NCBI RefSeq assembly: GCF_900168205.1
Contig: NZ_FUZE01000025.1
Location: 1 to 59,898 of the forward strand
Direction of reading: 5' to 3'
Length of the DNA stretch: 59,898 nucleotides
Source of the DNA: Chryseobacterium balustinum
Lineage (GTDB): Bacteria > Bacteroidota > Bacteroidia > Flavobacteriales > Weeksellaceae
Of this stretch, positions 9,086 to 18,226 are shown one piece after another. The notes under the pieces are model-generated. The model worked only from the letters and a program-made list of their open reading frames with translations. It ran no database searches and had not been told where the DNA came from. Numbering within the stretch: position 1 is the first letter of the stretch; the number at the start of each line of letters is the position of its first letter. Position numbers and translations under genes: made by a program.

Positions 9086-10531
9086 TTAAATTGTTGTTAA
9101 TCTCAATGTATTTGTTTTTCCACCTTCATAAGACGGCGTTGCATTGATGTTAATTACGAAATCTCCGGTTTCTATATAACCGTGATTGTGTGTCAACATA
9201 TTTACCTGAATGATGGTTTCATCCGTTGGTTTGTTCATATCGTAATAATAAGCACGAACTCCCCAAAGTAAATTAAGCATTGTAATGACTCTCTTGTTTC
9301 CACTGTAAACAATGATGTGTGAGTTTGGTCTGTGTGCAGATAACTGGAATGCTGTGTAACCAGAACTTGTTAAAGTTACGATTGCAGCAACATTAGTGCT
9401 TTTTGCAATTCTTACTGCTGCAAGACAAACTCTGTTTGTAATGAAACGTTCGTCGATACAGTTGTAATCTTTTTCCAGCGGCTCATTTTTGTTCTGATAA
9501 AAAGAAGTCATTTCGATATTCTTCACAATTTTCGCCATATTTTCAACAACCTGAATAGGATACCTACCCACAGAAGTCTCTCCTGAAAGCATTACCGCAT
9601 CAGCTCCGTCTAATACAGAGTTGGCAACGTCATTTACTTCAGCTCTTGTAGGAGTTAAGCTGTTAATCATTGTTTCCATCATTTGAGTGGCAATGATTAC
9701 AGGTTTTGAGAAGAATCTTGCTCTTTCAACCAAGTTTTTCTGAATAGCAGGAACTTCTTCCATCGGAACTTCTACACCCAAATCTCCACGAGCAACCATT
9801 AAACCATCACATTCCAATAGAATTTCATCGATGTTCTTAACACCTTCAGGTTTTTCTATTTTTGCAATAATCGGAGTTTTAAATTTTCCGTTTGGATGCC
9901 TTTTGATAAGCTCTTTTAGGTCGATAATATCTTGAGCGTGACGAACGAATGATAAAGCGATCCAGTCCACCTCCATATCCATCATGAAATTGGCATCCTG
10001 AATATCTTTTTCAGTAAGAGCCGGAAGCGATACGTTTGTGTTAGGAAGGTTTACTCCTTTTTTAGAACTCAAAGGTCCTCCTTGAATTGTTTTTGCTTTT
10101 ACGGTGTCTATTTTGTTGGTTTCAATAACCTCCAACATTAGTTTTCCGTCATCAATAAGGATTCTTTCACCCACATTTACATCTTGAGGAAACTGTTGAT
10201 AAGTCATGTAAACTTTTGTAGAATCTCCTTCAATTTTTTCATTGGTAAAGGTAAGGATATCCCCAGGATTAAGGTATGAACCTTCTTTTACAACACCTAC
10301 TCTTAGTTTTGGACCTTGTAAATCTCCTAAAATACTTACCGAATAACCATATTCTTTATTAAGGTCTCTGATGATTTCTATATTGGAACGCACTAAATCA
10401 TAGTCGGCATGAGAAAAGTTTATTCTAAAAACGTCAACACCCGCTCTCATCAATCCTAACATTACCTCCTTCGAAGATGAAGCAGGCCCTAGTGTTGCAA
10501 TAATTTTTGTCTTCTTTAAATACTTATTCAT
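9086..10531 (-). CDS. pyk: Pyruvate kinase
   Basis: Pyruvate kinase makes pyruvate and ATP from phosphoenolpyruvate and ADP. The 481-residue protein has the N-terminal KIIATLGPASSS, the active-site loop (PIIAKIEKPEGV), the MVARGDLGVEVP signature and the MLSGETSVGRYP segment. The C-terminal allosteric domain is present. It is the last gene of a leftward cluster and overlaps the gene before it by 8 nt, which suggests translational coupling. Confidence 0.97.
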   Translation of the reverse strand: MNKYLKKTKIIATLGPASSSKEVMLGLMRAGVDVFRINFSHADYDLVRSNIEIIRDLNKEYGYSVSILGDLQGPKLRVGVVKEGSYLNPGDILTFTNEKIEGDSTKVYMTYQQFPQDVNVGERILIDDGKLMLEVIETNKIDTVKAKTIQGGPLSSKKGVNLPNTNVSLPALTEKDIQDANFMMDMEVDWIALSFVRHAQDIIDLKELIKRHPNGKFKTPIIAKIEKPEGVKNIDEILLECDGLMVARGDLGVEVPMEEVPAIQKNLVERARFFSKPVIIATQMMETMINSLTPTRAEVNDVANSVLDGADAVMLSGETSVGRYPIQVVENMAKIVKNIEMTSFYQNKNEPLEKDYNCIDERFITNRVCLAAVRIAKSTNVAAIVTLTSSGYTAFQLSAHRPNSHIIVYSGNKRVITMLNLLWGVRAYYYDMNKPTDETIIQVNMLTHNHGYIETGDFVININATPSYEGGKTNTLRLTTI

Positions 10532-10997
10532 AATACTGTATTATTTGATAGAGCTCCTCTTCAGAACTCAGATTGTAATCTTGAATTGGAAATGCAAGAT
10601 TTTCAGCCAGCAAAATTACGGAAAAATCAGGAAACTGTTCCGAACTATGCAGAATATATTCTACATCTGGATGATTAATTAATAAAAATTTAATGTTTTC
10701 TTCTTCTGAGAAGAGCTCAGTTTGTAATTTTTTTTGATTACTTTCTGAAGATTTGTTGGAAATGAATGTAAAATAGGTTTTGGTATACTTATGATAAGCT
10801 TCAAACCTGGGAAAATAAAAATCGTAATGAGACCCATGATAGACAAGATCTTTTATTCTAGAAAATTTTAAATCGTTGTGTTGATTAACTTTAAAAAAAA
10901 ACTCGTGATCTGGTATATGTTTGACTAATCTTACCAAAGCGATGGCAATATCTTCAAATTCTATATCATCTATATCATAAAGTTTTTGGATTTCCAA
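10524..10997 (-). CDS. IPExxxVDY-like small protein between rnc and pyk
   Basis: A 157-residue acidic protein with no membrane segment. In Flavobacteriia an uncharacterised 'IPExxxVDY family' gene usually sits between rnc and pyk, and this gene has that position and size. The sequence shows FPIQDYN near residue 138, which may be a diverged version of the naming motif; I rely on position more than on the motif. It overlaps rnc by 23 nt and pyk by 8 nt, so all three are very likely translated from one message. Function unknown. Confidence 0.6.
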   Translation of the reverse strand: MEIQKLYDIDDIEFEDIAIALVRLVKHIPDHEFFFKVNQHNDLKFSRIKDLVYHGSHYDFYFPRFEAYHKYTKTYFTFISNKSSESNQKKLQTELFSEEENIKFLLINHPDVEYILHSSEQFPDFSVILLAENLAFPIQDYNLSSEEELYQIIQYYE

Positions 10998-11739
10998 GTA
11001 TATTTTCTTTTTTATTTAAAATATAAAATGCTCTCTGTGCAGCTTTTTCTTCTGCTTTTTTCTTTGAAGTTTCTGTGGCATTCGAAATCTTTTCGCTTCC
11101 CAGCCACACATGACATCGGAAGACGACTGACTTGTTAACCTGAATTTCTTCACAAGTTTCGTACTTTATATTCAGTTTCTTTTTCTGGCTCCATTCCAGC
11201 AAAAGACCTTTGTAACTTACAATTTTATTTTCAAGCTTATTGATTTCTGATGGCGTAAGAAGTCTATCCAAAACGATTTTTTTGCAAATTTCGTAATGGA
11301 AATCTAAATAAACAGCACCAACTAGCGCTTCAAAGAGATTCCCTGAAATGTTTTCTCCTAAAGCAACAGCATGATTGTTTTTTTGTAAAAGATCGGTAAG
11401 CTTTAAATCTTCCCCTAATTTGTTTAGATTTTTCCTATTTACAATTTTAGATTTCATCTGCGTCATATATCCTTCATTAGCTTTAGGATAAGCTTGAAAC
11501 AGATGGCACGAAACAATTGTACCCAAAACAGCGTCTCCTAAAAATTCAAGTCTTTCGTAGTTGCTTTCCTGATTTTTAGAAGAAGTTTTAATTGAAAAAG
11601 CCTCACGATAAAAATTGACATTTTGAACCTCAATCCCTAAAATTTTATTTAGTTCTGTGCTCAGGAAATAGTCTCTTTCTGTAAGCTGTCTTTTTCTTTT
11701 TTTGATAAGGAATTTAGAAAAGTATTTCTGTAACTCCAT
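10975..11739 (-). CDS. rnc: Ribonuclease III
   Basis: RNase III cuts double-stranded RNA, chiefly in rRNA processing. The 254-residue protein has the family signature ERLEFLGDAVLG with catalytic acidic residues, a second acidic patch in NLFEALVGAVYLD, and a C-terminal dsRNA-binding domain with SKKKAEEKAAQRAF. An N-terminal basic stretch (LIKKRKRQL) precedes the nuclease domain. It follows fabF at 10 nt, as in many Bacteroidota. Confidence 0.95.
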   Translation of the reverse strand: MELQKYFSKFLIKKRKRQLTERDYFLSTELNKILGIEVQNVNFYREAFSIKTSSKNQESNYERLEFLGDAVLGTIVSCHLFQAYPKANEGYMTQMKSKIVNRKNLNKLGEDLKLTDLLQKNNHAVALGENISGNLFEALVGAVYLDFHYEICKKIVLDRLLTPSEINKLENKIVSYKGLLLEWSQKKKLNIKYETCEEIQVNKSVVFRCHVWLGSEKISNATETSKKKAEEKAAQRAFYILNKKENILGNPKTL

Positions 11740-11749
11740 TCAGTAATAA

Positions 11750-12994
11750 TTAGATTTTCTTAAAAAGAACGCAAGCATTGTGCCCACCAAATCCAAAAGT
11801 ATTACTCATGGCTACTTTTACATCTTTTTTTACAGCCTCATTAAATGTGAAATTTAGTCTGCTGTCGATGTTTTCATCATCAGTAAAATGGTTGATTGTA
11901 GGAGGAACAATACCGTGAATAATAGTTCCTAATGCAGCAATAGCTTCAATAACACCGGCTGCACCCAAAAGATGGCCAGTCATTGATTTTGTAGAATTAA
12001 TCTGAATGTCAAAAGCGTGCTCACCTAATAATCTTGAAATTGCGTTGGATTCTGCAACATCTCCTAATGGAGTAGAAGTACCATGCATATTGATATGATC
12101 TACTTCATCAGTAGTTAATCCTGCATCTTCCAGACAATTTTTCATTACCAAATAAGCTCCTAAACCTTCAGGATGAGGTGCCGTCATGTGATGTGCATCT
12201 GCACTCATACCGCCACCTAATAATTCTGCATAGATTGTTGCTCCACGCTTCACAGCGTGTTCGTACTCTTCAAGAATAATAGATCCTGCTCCTTCACCCA
12301 AAACAAAGCCATCTCTGTCTTTGTCAAAAGGTCTTGATGCTGTAGTAGGGCTATCATTTCTTGTAGAAAGCGCCATCATTGCATTAAATCCTCCAACGCC
12401 ACTTGCTGTAACAGCAGCTTCAGACCCTCCGCAAACGATAACGTCTGCTTTACCAAGCTGAATAAGCATTTTAGAATCAATTAATGCATTTGCAGATGAT
12501 GCACAAGCAGAAACTGTAGTATAATTGGGACCATGGAAACCATATTCTATAGAGATATGTCCCGGTGTAATGTCCGCAATCATTTTAGGAATAAAGAAAG
12601 GATTAAATCTTGGGATGTCTGTATTTGCCCAACCCAAAACCTCGGTTTCGAAAGTTTCTAAACCACCAATTCCTGATCCCCAAATCACTCCGACTCTGTT
12701 TTTATCAACATTGTCTTCCATGATTCTTGAATGGCTTACTGCTTCTCTCGCAGCAACTAGCCCAAGCTGAGTGTTTCTATCCATTTTTTTAGCCTCTTTC
12801 TTATCGAAATGATCTAATGGATTGAAGTTTTTCACCTCACAAGCGAACTTAGTTTTAAAGTTTGTGGCATCAAAAAGAGTAATAGGAGCGGCTCCGCTCT
12901 TGCCTTTTACAAGACTTTCCCAGTATTCATTCGCATTATTACCGACGGGTGTTATTGCGCCAAAACCAGTTACAACTACTCTTTTTAATTCCAT
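11750..12994 (-). CDS. fabF: 3-oxoacyl-ACP synthase II (KASII)
   Basis: FabF condenses malonyl-ACP with a growing acyl-ACP in fatty acid elongation. The 414-residue protein has the catalytic cysteine in VSACASSANA, the two histidines in HGTSTPLGD and KSMTGHLLGAAG, and the C-terminal NTFGFGGHNA. It is cotranscribed with acpP, 33 nt upstream, which supplies the carrier protein that FabF acts on. Confidence 0.97.
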   Translation of the reverse strand: MELKRVVVTGFGAITPVGNNANEYWESLVKGKSGAAPITLFDATNFKTKFACEVKNFNPLDHFDKKEAKKMDRNTQLGLVAAREAVSHSRIMEDNVDKNRVGVIWGSGIGGLETFETEVLGWANTDIPRFNPFFIPKMIADITPGHISIEYGFHGPNYTTVSACASSANALIDSKMLIQLGKADVIVCGGSEAAVTASGVGGFNAMMALSTRNDSPTTASRPFDKDRDGFVLGEGAGSIILEEYEHAVKRGATIYAELLGGGMSADAHHMTAPHPEGLGAYLVMKNCLEDAGLTTDEVDHINMHGTSTPLGDVAESNAISRLLGEHAFDIQINSTKSMTGHLLGAAGVIEAIAALGTIIHGIVPPTINHFTDDENIDSRLNFTFNEAVKKDVKVAMSNTFGFGGHNACVLFKKI

Positions 12995-13027
12995 AAACTT
13001 TGTTTAAATTTCTTTTGTTGAAGAATA

Positions 13028-13267
13028 TTATTTATTTACTACTTCTTCGATATAAGCGATAGCGTGACCTACAGTAGTAATTTTTTCAGCCTGATCATCA
13101 GGAATCTGAATGTTGAATTCTTTTTCAAATTCCATAATTAATTCAACGGTATCCAAAGAATCAGCTCCTAAATCGTTAGTGAAGCTAGCCTCAGGAGTTA
13201 CTTCTGTTTCTTCAACGTCAAGCTTATCAGCGATGATAGCTTTTACTCTTGATGCAATGTCTGACAT
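13028..13267 (-). CDS. acpP: Acyl carrier protein
   Basis: A 79-residue acyl carrier protein with the phosphopantetheine attachment serine in GADSLDTVELI. I chose the ATG at 13265-13267 (MSDIASRV), although the frame stays open to 13348. The upstream residues are basic and unlike ACP, and a promoter -7 box lies within that extension at 13297-13304, so translation from 13348 is not credible. First gene of the acpP-fabF-rnc-pyk cluster. Confidence 0.96.
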   Translation of the reverse strand: MSDIASRVKAIIADKLDVEETEVTPEASFTNDLGADSLDTVELIMEFEKEFNIQIPDDQAEKITTVGHAIAYIEEVVNK

Positions 13268-13296
13268 AGTAAATTTTTTTTTATTGTTAGATGGTG

Positions 13297-13304
13297 CAAA
13301 TATA
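13297..13304 (-). promoter_or_regulatory. Bacteroidota -7 promoter box for acpP
   Basis: TATATTTG on the minus strand matches the TAnnTTTG consensus and ends about 29 nt before the acpP start codon. No clear TTTG -33 box is seen at the expected distance. The stretch from here to 13724 holds no gene that I can support. Confidence 0.55.
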
Positions 13305-13724
13305 TAAAATTCTTTACGATAAAACATTTTTTTAAACTTTTTTGTCACGAGTCTAATGTAATTTTATTCTATCAAGTTTTAGTCTTTTCGTAATCAGGGT
13401 TTTATATTTGGGTTTAATTTTTCACCTCTCTCGATGTATTGATATTTCAAGATGAATGTTTTGAAATGTTTTAGAATTGAAAATAACAAAAGAGATGAGA
13501 TAATTATTATGATTTAATAATTTATAGGTTTTATTAAGTTTAAAAGTAAAAGGAGTAATATGAATATTATATTTTTAGCGTATTCTTTTGCTTAATTTGG
13601 ATTGACGAAAAAATAATTGAAGCTTTTATTTTTAAATAATATAAAATTCTATTAATACTAAAGTTATATTGTATTTATGTTTTAACTATCTTTATCATAT
13701 CATTAAAATCTTAAAAATAATAAT

Positions 13725-13889
13725 ATGAAAAATTTGAAAAAATTAGGAAAAGATCAATTGAAAACAATTAAAGGAGCAGGTGGTATTAAGCCATTGCCGG
13801 AACCTGATTTTTGTATGTATTATTGCGATGGTGTTGTAGTTTGTGCAATTTGTAGCGATGATTTTAAATGTCCGGATAATTCTATTTAA
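13725..13889 (+). CDS. Bacteriocin-like Cys-rich small peptide with leader
   Basis: A 54-residue peptide. The N-terminal part MKNLKKLGKDQLKTIKGAGG looks like the leader of the bacteriocin-like peptides common in Chryseobacterium, ending in a double-glycine-type site at residues 19-20. The remaining 34 residues hold five cysteines (30, 34, 40, 43, 49) and several acidic residues. Such peptides may be exported by peptidase-containing ABC transporters, none of which lies in this window; activity is unproven. A hairpin with a long T tract follows at 20 nt, which supports a short monocistronic transcript. Confidence 0.7.
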   Translation: MKNLKKLGKDQLKTIKGAGGIKPLPEPDFCMYYCDGVVVCAICSDDFKCPDNSI

Positions 13890-13909
13890 TTTAAACTGAA
13901 TTTGAAAAG

Positions 13910-13948
13910 CGCTCTAAAAGAGCGTTTTTTTTTTTTTTTTTTTTTTTT
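13910..13948 (+). terminator. Terminator with a 24-T homopolymer
   Basis: A 6-bp stem CGCTCT/AGAGCG (13910-13915 with 13919-13924) is followed by an uninterrupted run of 24 T at 13925-13948. The tract is far longer than a normal terminator tail and is probably length-variable. The stretch from here to 14122 shows no gene. Confidence 0.75.
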
Positions 13949-14122
13949 AAAATTTGATGCTTTGTTTATTTATATGTTTTCTTGCTGAGTATTAAGAGGG
14001 AGACGCATAGAAAAATTAAGATTGAAATGAGGAAATAAGGATTGTATTCTATAGAATAAGATTGCCATGAGAGAGGGGTGTGAGAGAATACTTATTAAAT
14101 AAGAATATGGGTGAAAATAATG

Positions 14123-14145
14123 AAACCGCCTAAGGTAGGCGGTTT
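14123..14145 (-). terminator. Stranded hairpin, probably the original ssrA terminator
   Basis: A 10-bp perfect stem (14123-14132 with 14136-14145) abuts and partly overlaps the left attachment repeat. Read on the minus strand it is followed by a T-rich stretch. In the unoccupied site it would lie just after the tmRNA 3' end, so I infer that the insertion moved it 26.7 kb away from ssrA. Confidence 0.55.
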
Positions 14146-14160
14146 AAGTGGAGTTGGAGG
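14143..14160. repeat. attL core of the integrated element
   Basis: TTTAAGTGGAGTTGGAGG, 18 bp, is repeated exactly at 40885-40902, where it covers the 3' end of ssrA. The bases on either side differ between the two copies, so these are the crossover limits visible in the sequence. The integrase gene starts 140 bp to the right. Confidence 0.88.
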
Positions 14161-14164
14161 TTTT

Positions 14165-14207
14165 AGAACCTTACATATTTTAACATAACTTAAAATATGT
14201 AAGTTCT
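14165..14207. repeat. Long palindrome just inside attL
   Basis: Arms 14165-14182 and 14191-14207 pair over 17 bp with one bulged C; the inner 13 bp (CTTACATATTTTA and its complement) are perfect. The loop is 8 nt. It begins 5 bp inside the element. Likely roles are an integrase or excisionase binding site; no T tract supports a terminator. Confidence 0.55.
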
Positions 14208-14227
14208 CTATTTATCAGCATTTTAAC

Positions 14228-14257
14228 TATATTTGTATAAACTAATATACTTAGTTT
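14228..14257 (+). promoter_or_regulatory. Integrase promoter with a palindromic operator
   Basis: TATATTTG at 14228-14235 fits the TAnnTTTG -7 box and lies 66 nt before the integrase ATG. Immediately downstream is an inverted repeat AAACTAA-TATAC-TTAGTTT (14239-14257) covering the expected start of transcription, which suggests repression. No -33 box is obvious. Confidence 0.4.
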
Positions 14258-14300
14258 TTATGTCTAAATATAGAAGAAGTAGCACCTAAACTGGCACCTG

Positions 14301-15542
14301 ATGAATTACACTTTTAAACTCAAGCAACCCAATGGTACAAAGGAAACTCTGATTTATTTCCGTTCATTTTTCAACAATGAAAGTAAGAATTTTATCTATT
14401 CTACTGGTGAGAAAATAAAACCAACCGAATGGGATTTTGAAGGTAGGCAACCTAATGACCTAAACGGAAGAACTAAAAGAGCAGAGATTCATCGAAGCGT
14501 TAAAATGCAGTTGGATCGATATAGTAGTTTTTTTACAGAGATAGTTAATCGATATAAGAACATAAATGAAGAACTTACCGTTGATATTCTTAAACAAAGA
14601 TTTGATGAAAAATTCAAAAAAATAACAGTTAAAAGTGATTTCTTTAGAATTTATCAGGAGTTTTTAGATGAGAAGGAAAACGACTATACTGGTAATTCGA
14701 TTTCAAACTCAACTCTAAAGCGTTACAAATGCAATAAGAATTTACTCGAAGATTTTGAAAGCAATAGCAAGGTAAAGATCAGCTTAGGAAAATTTGACAA
14801 TAAACTTTATAACAAATTTCTAAAATATTGTATTGAAGAAAAGAAACATTCTGCAAATACATTACATAGAAATGTTGGTCTGCTCAAGACCTTTCTTCTT
14901 TGGGCTCTAAATAAAAAATATACTTACAATAACAATTTTATTGCTTTCAAGAAACCTGCGAAATTTACAACTGATGAAATAGCTTTGAATTATGAACAAG
15001 TTGAACTCATATATAATTACAATCTCAGTGAAAACAAAAGATTAGAAAAGGTTCGTGATCTTTTTGTTTTTGGTTGTACTACAGGAATGAGGTTTGGCAA
15101 TTACAGTACGATTTCAAGAAGTGATGTTGACGGAAATTTCATACGGGTTATTGATTTAAAAAGTAAATCTAAAAACTTAGCAATTCCTTTAAACAGTATT
15201 TCTAAATCAATACTGGAAAAGTATGATTATAATCTGCCAAGTATTACAAATCAAAAGATGAATGAATATATTAAAGAGGTTTTTAAAAAGTTAGAGTTTA
15301 CTGATGAAATAAAAAAAACTATGAAATATGGTGATGAGCTGGTAGACCAAAAAGCTGAATTTTGGACGAGAATTTCCTCGCATACTGCAAGAAGAAGTTT
15401 TATTACTATAATGAAGAACAAACGAGTTCCGGATAAGGTAATTATGAGCTACACGGGTCATACAAGCTTAGAAGTGTTTAATGCCTACTACAGACCAAGC
15501 GAAGATGATAAGATCAACTATATGAATGAGGTTTTTAAATAA
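14301..15542 (+). CDS. Tyrosine recombinase (integrase) of the element
   Basis: A 413-residue site-specific recombinase of the Bacteroidota type, with an N-terminal arm-binding region, a SAM-like core-binding domain and a C-terminal catalytic domain. The catalytic residues visible are R264 (TTGMRFGNY), H361 and R364 (HTARRS), H387 (GHTS) and nucleophile Y396 (NAYYRP). It would cut the 18-bp core at the ssrA 3' end and join the element's ends. It lies next to attL and points inward, as expected for an element-encoded integrase. Confidence 0.93.
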   Translation: MNYTFKLKQPNGTKETLIYFRSFFNNESKNFIYSTGEKIKPTEWDFEGRQPNDLNGRTKRAEIHRSVKMQLDRYSSFFTEIVNRYKNINEELTVDILKQRFDEKFKKITVKSDFFRIYQEFLDEKENDYTGNSISNSTLKRYKCNKNLLEDFESNSKVKISLGKFDNKLYNKFLKYCIEEKKHSANTLHRNVGLLKTFLLWALNKKYTYNNNFIAFKKPAKFTTDEIALNYEQVELIYNYNLSENKRLEKVRDLFVFGCTTGMRFGNYSTISRSDVDGNFIRVIDLKSKSKNLAIPLNSISKSILEKYDYNLPSITNQKMNEYIKEVFKKLEFTDEIKKTMKYGDELVDQKAEFWTRISSHTARRSFITIMKNKRVPDKVIMSYTGHTSLEVFNAYYRPSEDDKINYMNEVFK

Positions 15543-15557
15543 TCACTATTATAAATT

Positions 15558-16292
15558 ATGGATCATAAAAAACTTTACGGACGTTGGAATTTTTGGGAGG
15601 AATTTGTCGGCTATCCTATGATGATTTATCATTTGATAAAACGAGAAAAGATTCAGGAGCGGTTTCACAGGAGAATTGAAAAAGCCAAGCAAAAATCCTC
15701 TAAAGTTGTACTCAATGAAAAATTGAGGAATGAGTATTTGATTGGATATGAAAAGTTAGACAACTTCTTCAGTTTTCATTTCAAAGATATTGATACATCA
15801 CGAAATCATAATTTTGAAGACAAGATTCGCTATTGTTTAGATCAATATAAGAAAGAATCAAACAGCCTGATAAGTTCAAGTAATTTAATGAAGTTGCAAG
15901 GCAATTTTCTAAGTGGGGCCGAAACCACGCTTTTTCTATATTTTGCTTTGCAAAGCAAAACAAATAGAGAAGTTCGTTTATCAGATATTATGATTGGTGA
16001 AAATAGTTCTAAAATTTTCATCGCTTTTTTAAAAGACAAAAAATTCATCGATGAAAATCACAATCTGCTCGTGGATCAAAAATCTTCTTTCATCAGAATC
16101 CACCGATTCTTAAAAGACAATCATATTATAAATCCGGATTTTCAAGATACCACTATTATTGAGGCTATGGAAAACGAATATAATTCCAATTTTGACAAAG
16201 GAACATTTTCACGGGCAATAACTGTGAAACCTAATGATTTTGAGGAAACTATCTATCACGAATTATCTAAGCTGTTTAATATCAAGCATTAA
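15558..16292 (+). CDS. Unknown protein of the element's integration module
   Basis: A 244-residue soluble protein that I do not recognise. It is basic near the N-terminus (KREKIQERFHRRIEKAKQKSSK, at about residues 28-50) and has a predicted helical C-terminal half with SFIRIHRFLKDN. No signal peptide or membrane helix is visible. It starts 15 nt after the integrase stop, so it is likely cotranscribed. A helper or regulator of integration is possible but not shown. Confidence 0.7.
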   Translation: MDHKKLYGRWNFWEEFVGYPMMIYHLIKREKIQERFHRRIEKAKQKSSKVVLNEKLRNEYLIGYEKLDNFFSFHFKDIDTSRNHNFEDKIRYCLDQYKKESNSLISSSNLMKLQGNFLSGAETTLFLYFALQSKTNREVRLSDIMIGENSSKIFIAFLKDKKFIDENHNLLVDQKSSFIRIHRFLKDNHIINPDFQDTTIIEAMENEYNSNFDKGTFSRAITVKPNDFEETIYHELSKLFNIKH

Positions 16293-16370
16293 ACTTTACG
16301 CAATTGAATAGAATTGCATTATTAGTTATTCTAATCATACAATTTTGTCTGCAAATAAATATCACAGATT

Positions 16371-16649
16371 ATGCAGACAACAAATCCATTCCAAACAATT
16401 CTTGACGAACTAGGGGAAGTGAAAGACTTACTCTATTCTCTCAAAAAAGAACCTGAAATTGAGTTGAAAAAGAAACTATACTCTATCAAAGAGTGTTCAG
16501 AAATTCTAAAACTCGATTATCAAACCGTACGCTCACATATTTTAAAAGGTAACATTAAGGCGGAACAAATTGGAAGATTCTACAGAGTCAACCATTTTGA
16601 TCTTATGGATGCTTTAAACGAAGTCAAGTCGCTTAAGTATAGAAGATAG
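16371..16649 (+). CDS. Helix-turn-helix DNA-binding protein, excisionase-like
   Basis: A 92-residue protein with a MerR/excisionase-type winged helix at residues 36-85 (LYSIKECSEILKLDYQTVR, then GRFYRVNHFDL). A short helical N-terminus precedes it. Proteins of this kind in Bacteroidota elements act as excisionases or regulators of replication and mobilisation genes. It is followed at 73 nt by the helicase gene. Confidence 0.85.
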   Translation: MQTTNPFQTILDELGEVKDLLYSLKKEPEIELKKKLYSIKECSEILKLDYQTVRSHILKGNIKAEQIGRFYRVNHFDLMDALNEVKSLKYRR

Positions 16650-16722
16650 ATAGAGACTTTTATTTATCAAGCATTCCAATTCACCCTTCTGTATTTCCTG
16701 TACAGAATCAAACCTTTAAAAT

Positions 16723-17961
16723 ATGAGCGAAAAAATCCCTTATCTAAGAGTAGGAACCACCTACTATAAAACTATTGAGAAACCGTTAATCTCAGGAGAT
16801 AAGATCTCAATACTAACTCGATGGAATCGTGAAACCATTATCAGCGATCACGGAAAGATATACGTCTCAAAAGTTCCCAAGTATGACGGCTTCTGTTGTA
16901 TTCCTTCCCATTTGCAATACCAACAAATTATCCAAGGATTCTACAATGTTTACAATGAGATTCCTTATCAGCCGATTAAAGAAACACCGGAGCAAACAAG
17001 CCTAAAAGAGAAGATTCCATTTTCACTTAGATTTATGGAGCATATTTTCGCAGAACAGTTGGAATTAGGATTGGATTATATCAAGATCTTACTGCAATAT
17101 CCAACACAGATACTTCCGATTCTTTGTCTTGTAAGCAAAGAAAGATCTACCGGAAAATCCACTTTCATAAAATGGCTGAAATCCATTTTTGGACTTAATA
17201 TGACCTACATCAAAGGAGATTCTTTCAGCAGTCAGTTCAATTCGGATTGGACATCAATGCTAATCGTTGCTATTGATGAAGTATTCTTTGATAAAAAAGA
17301 AATTACGGAACGATTAAAATATCTTTCAACGACTGATAAAGACAAGAAGGAGGCAAAAGGAAAAGATCGTGAAGAAGTGGAATTTTTTGGAAAATTCATT
17401 CTCTGTTCCAATAATGAAGATAACTTCATCCAGATCGATGAAAATGAGATCCGATTCTGGATTATTAAAGTAAGATCAATCAAAAGCGAGAACACTGAAT
17501 TTCTCCACAATCTAAGCAAGGAGATTCCCTATTTCCTTCGTTACCTAATCCAAAGACCTTTTCACAGCCGTAAGGAGACAAGAATGTGGTTCACTGATTC
17601 GCAGATCAGAACAAAAGCCCTTCAGAAATTGGTTTGGAAAAATAACAATAAACTGGAATCTAAGATCATCGAACTTTTATATGAGTTTTTCCAAAGTACC
17701 GAAGACAAGATTATTAACTGTATTCCGCAAGATATTTTCAATATGCTTGGTAAAATGTTCAGCAAACAATATTGGACAGTAAACGATATACGGAAACTGC
17801 TGAAAGAAATCTGGAAGCTCGAGCCTCAAAACAATTCATTAGCCTATATCAAATACGACCTAGATTATGGCTTAAGTTTTTTTCAACAAAACAAAACAGG
17901 GCGGTATTTTACAATAGAAAGGAATTTTATTCTCCAAAAATTTGATGAAATGATGAATTAA
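16723..17961 (+). CDS. SF3-like replication helicase (DUF5906/D5-type ATPase)
   Basis: A 412-residue protein. The C-terminal two thirds hold a phage/plasmid-type ATPase with Walker A SKERSTGKST (K145) and Walker B IVAIDEVFF (D185, E186), then KFILCSNNED (sensor-1 type) and an Arg-containing segment IRFWIIKVRS. This is the layout of SF3/D5-like helicases that load at origins of plasmids, phages and mobilisable elements. Directly after its stop comes a cluster of 9-bp repeats, a plausible binding region for the element's replication proteins. Confidence 0.85.
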   Translation: MSEKIPYLRVGTTYYKTIEKPLISGDKISILTRWNRETIISDHGKIYVSKVPKYDGFCCIPSHLQYQQIIQGFYNVYNEIPYQPIKETPEQTSLKEKIPFSLRFMEHIFAEQLELGLDYIKILLQYPTQILPILCLVSKERSTGKSTFIKWLKSIFGLNMTYIKGDSFSSQFNSDWTSMLIVAIDEVFFDKKEITERLKYLSTTDKDKKEAKGKDREEVEFFGKFILCSNNEDNFIQIDENEIRFWIIKVRSIKSENTEFLHNLSKEIPYFLRYLIQRPFHSRKETRMWFTDSQIRTKALQKLVWKNNNKLESKIIELLYEFFQSTEDKIINCIPQDIFNMLGKMFSKQYWTVNDIRKLLKEIWKLEPQNNSLAYIKYDLDYGLSFFQQNKTGRYFTIERNFILQKFDEMMN

Positions 17962-17993
17962 TAGGTAATGAAAAGAAAATCAAAGTGTTATCT

Positions 17994-18147
17994 CTCATCA
18001 AAAGCCTCATCAAACTTTTAAACCTTGATTTTTGATGAGAGGATGATGAGAAGAATATTTCCACTTTGATGAGGTGATGAGACTTTGATGAGACTTTAAA
18101 TTATTGTTAATCAAGTTTTTACAAGGCTTTCTCATCAACTCATCAAA
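17994..18147. repeat. Iteron-like cluster of CTCATCAAA
   Basis: Six exact copies of the 9-mer occur in 154 bp: direct at 17994, 18006 and 18139, inverted (TTTGATGAG) at 18031, 18065 and 18084. Near copies start at 18042, 18073 and 18131. The cluster fills the gap between the helicase and the primase gene. Clustered short repeats next to replication genes are typical of a replication origin or of autoregulatory sites. Confidence 0.65.
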
Positions 18148-18226
18148 CATTAGACAAAACTAAATCCGTCTACTTTACCCATCAAAATTCATACGATTAT
18201 TACTAAAAACATTAAAAAGTACAACA

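Noticed and set aside
13268..13348. N-terminal extension of acpP
   Set aside because: The extension is unlike ACP and contains the promoter -7 box.
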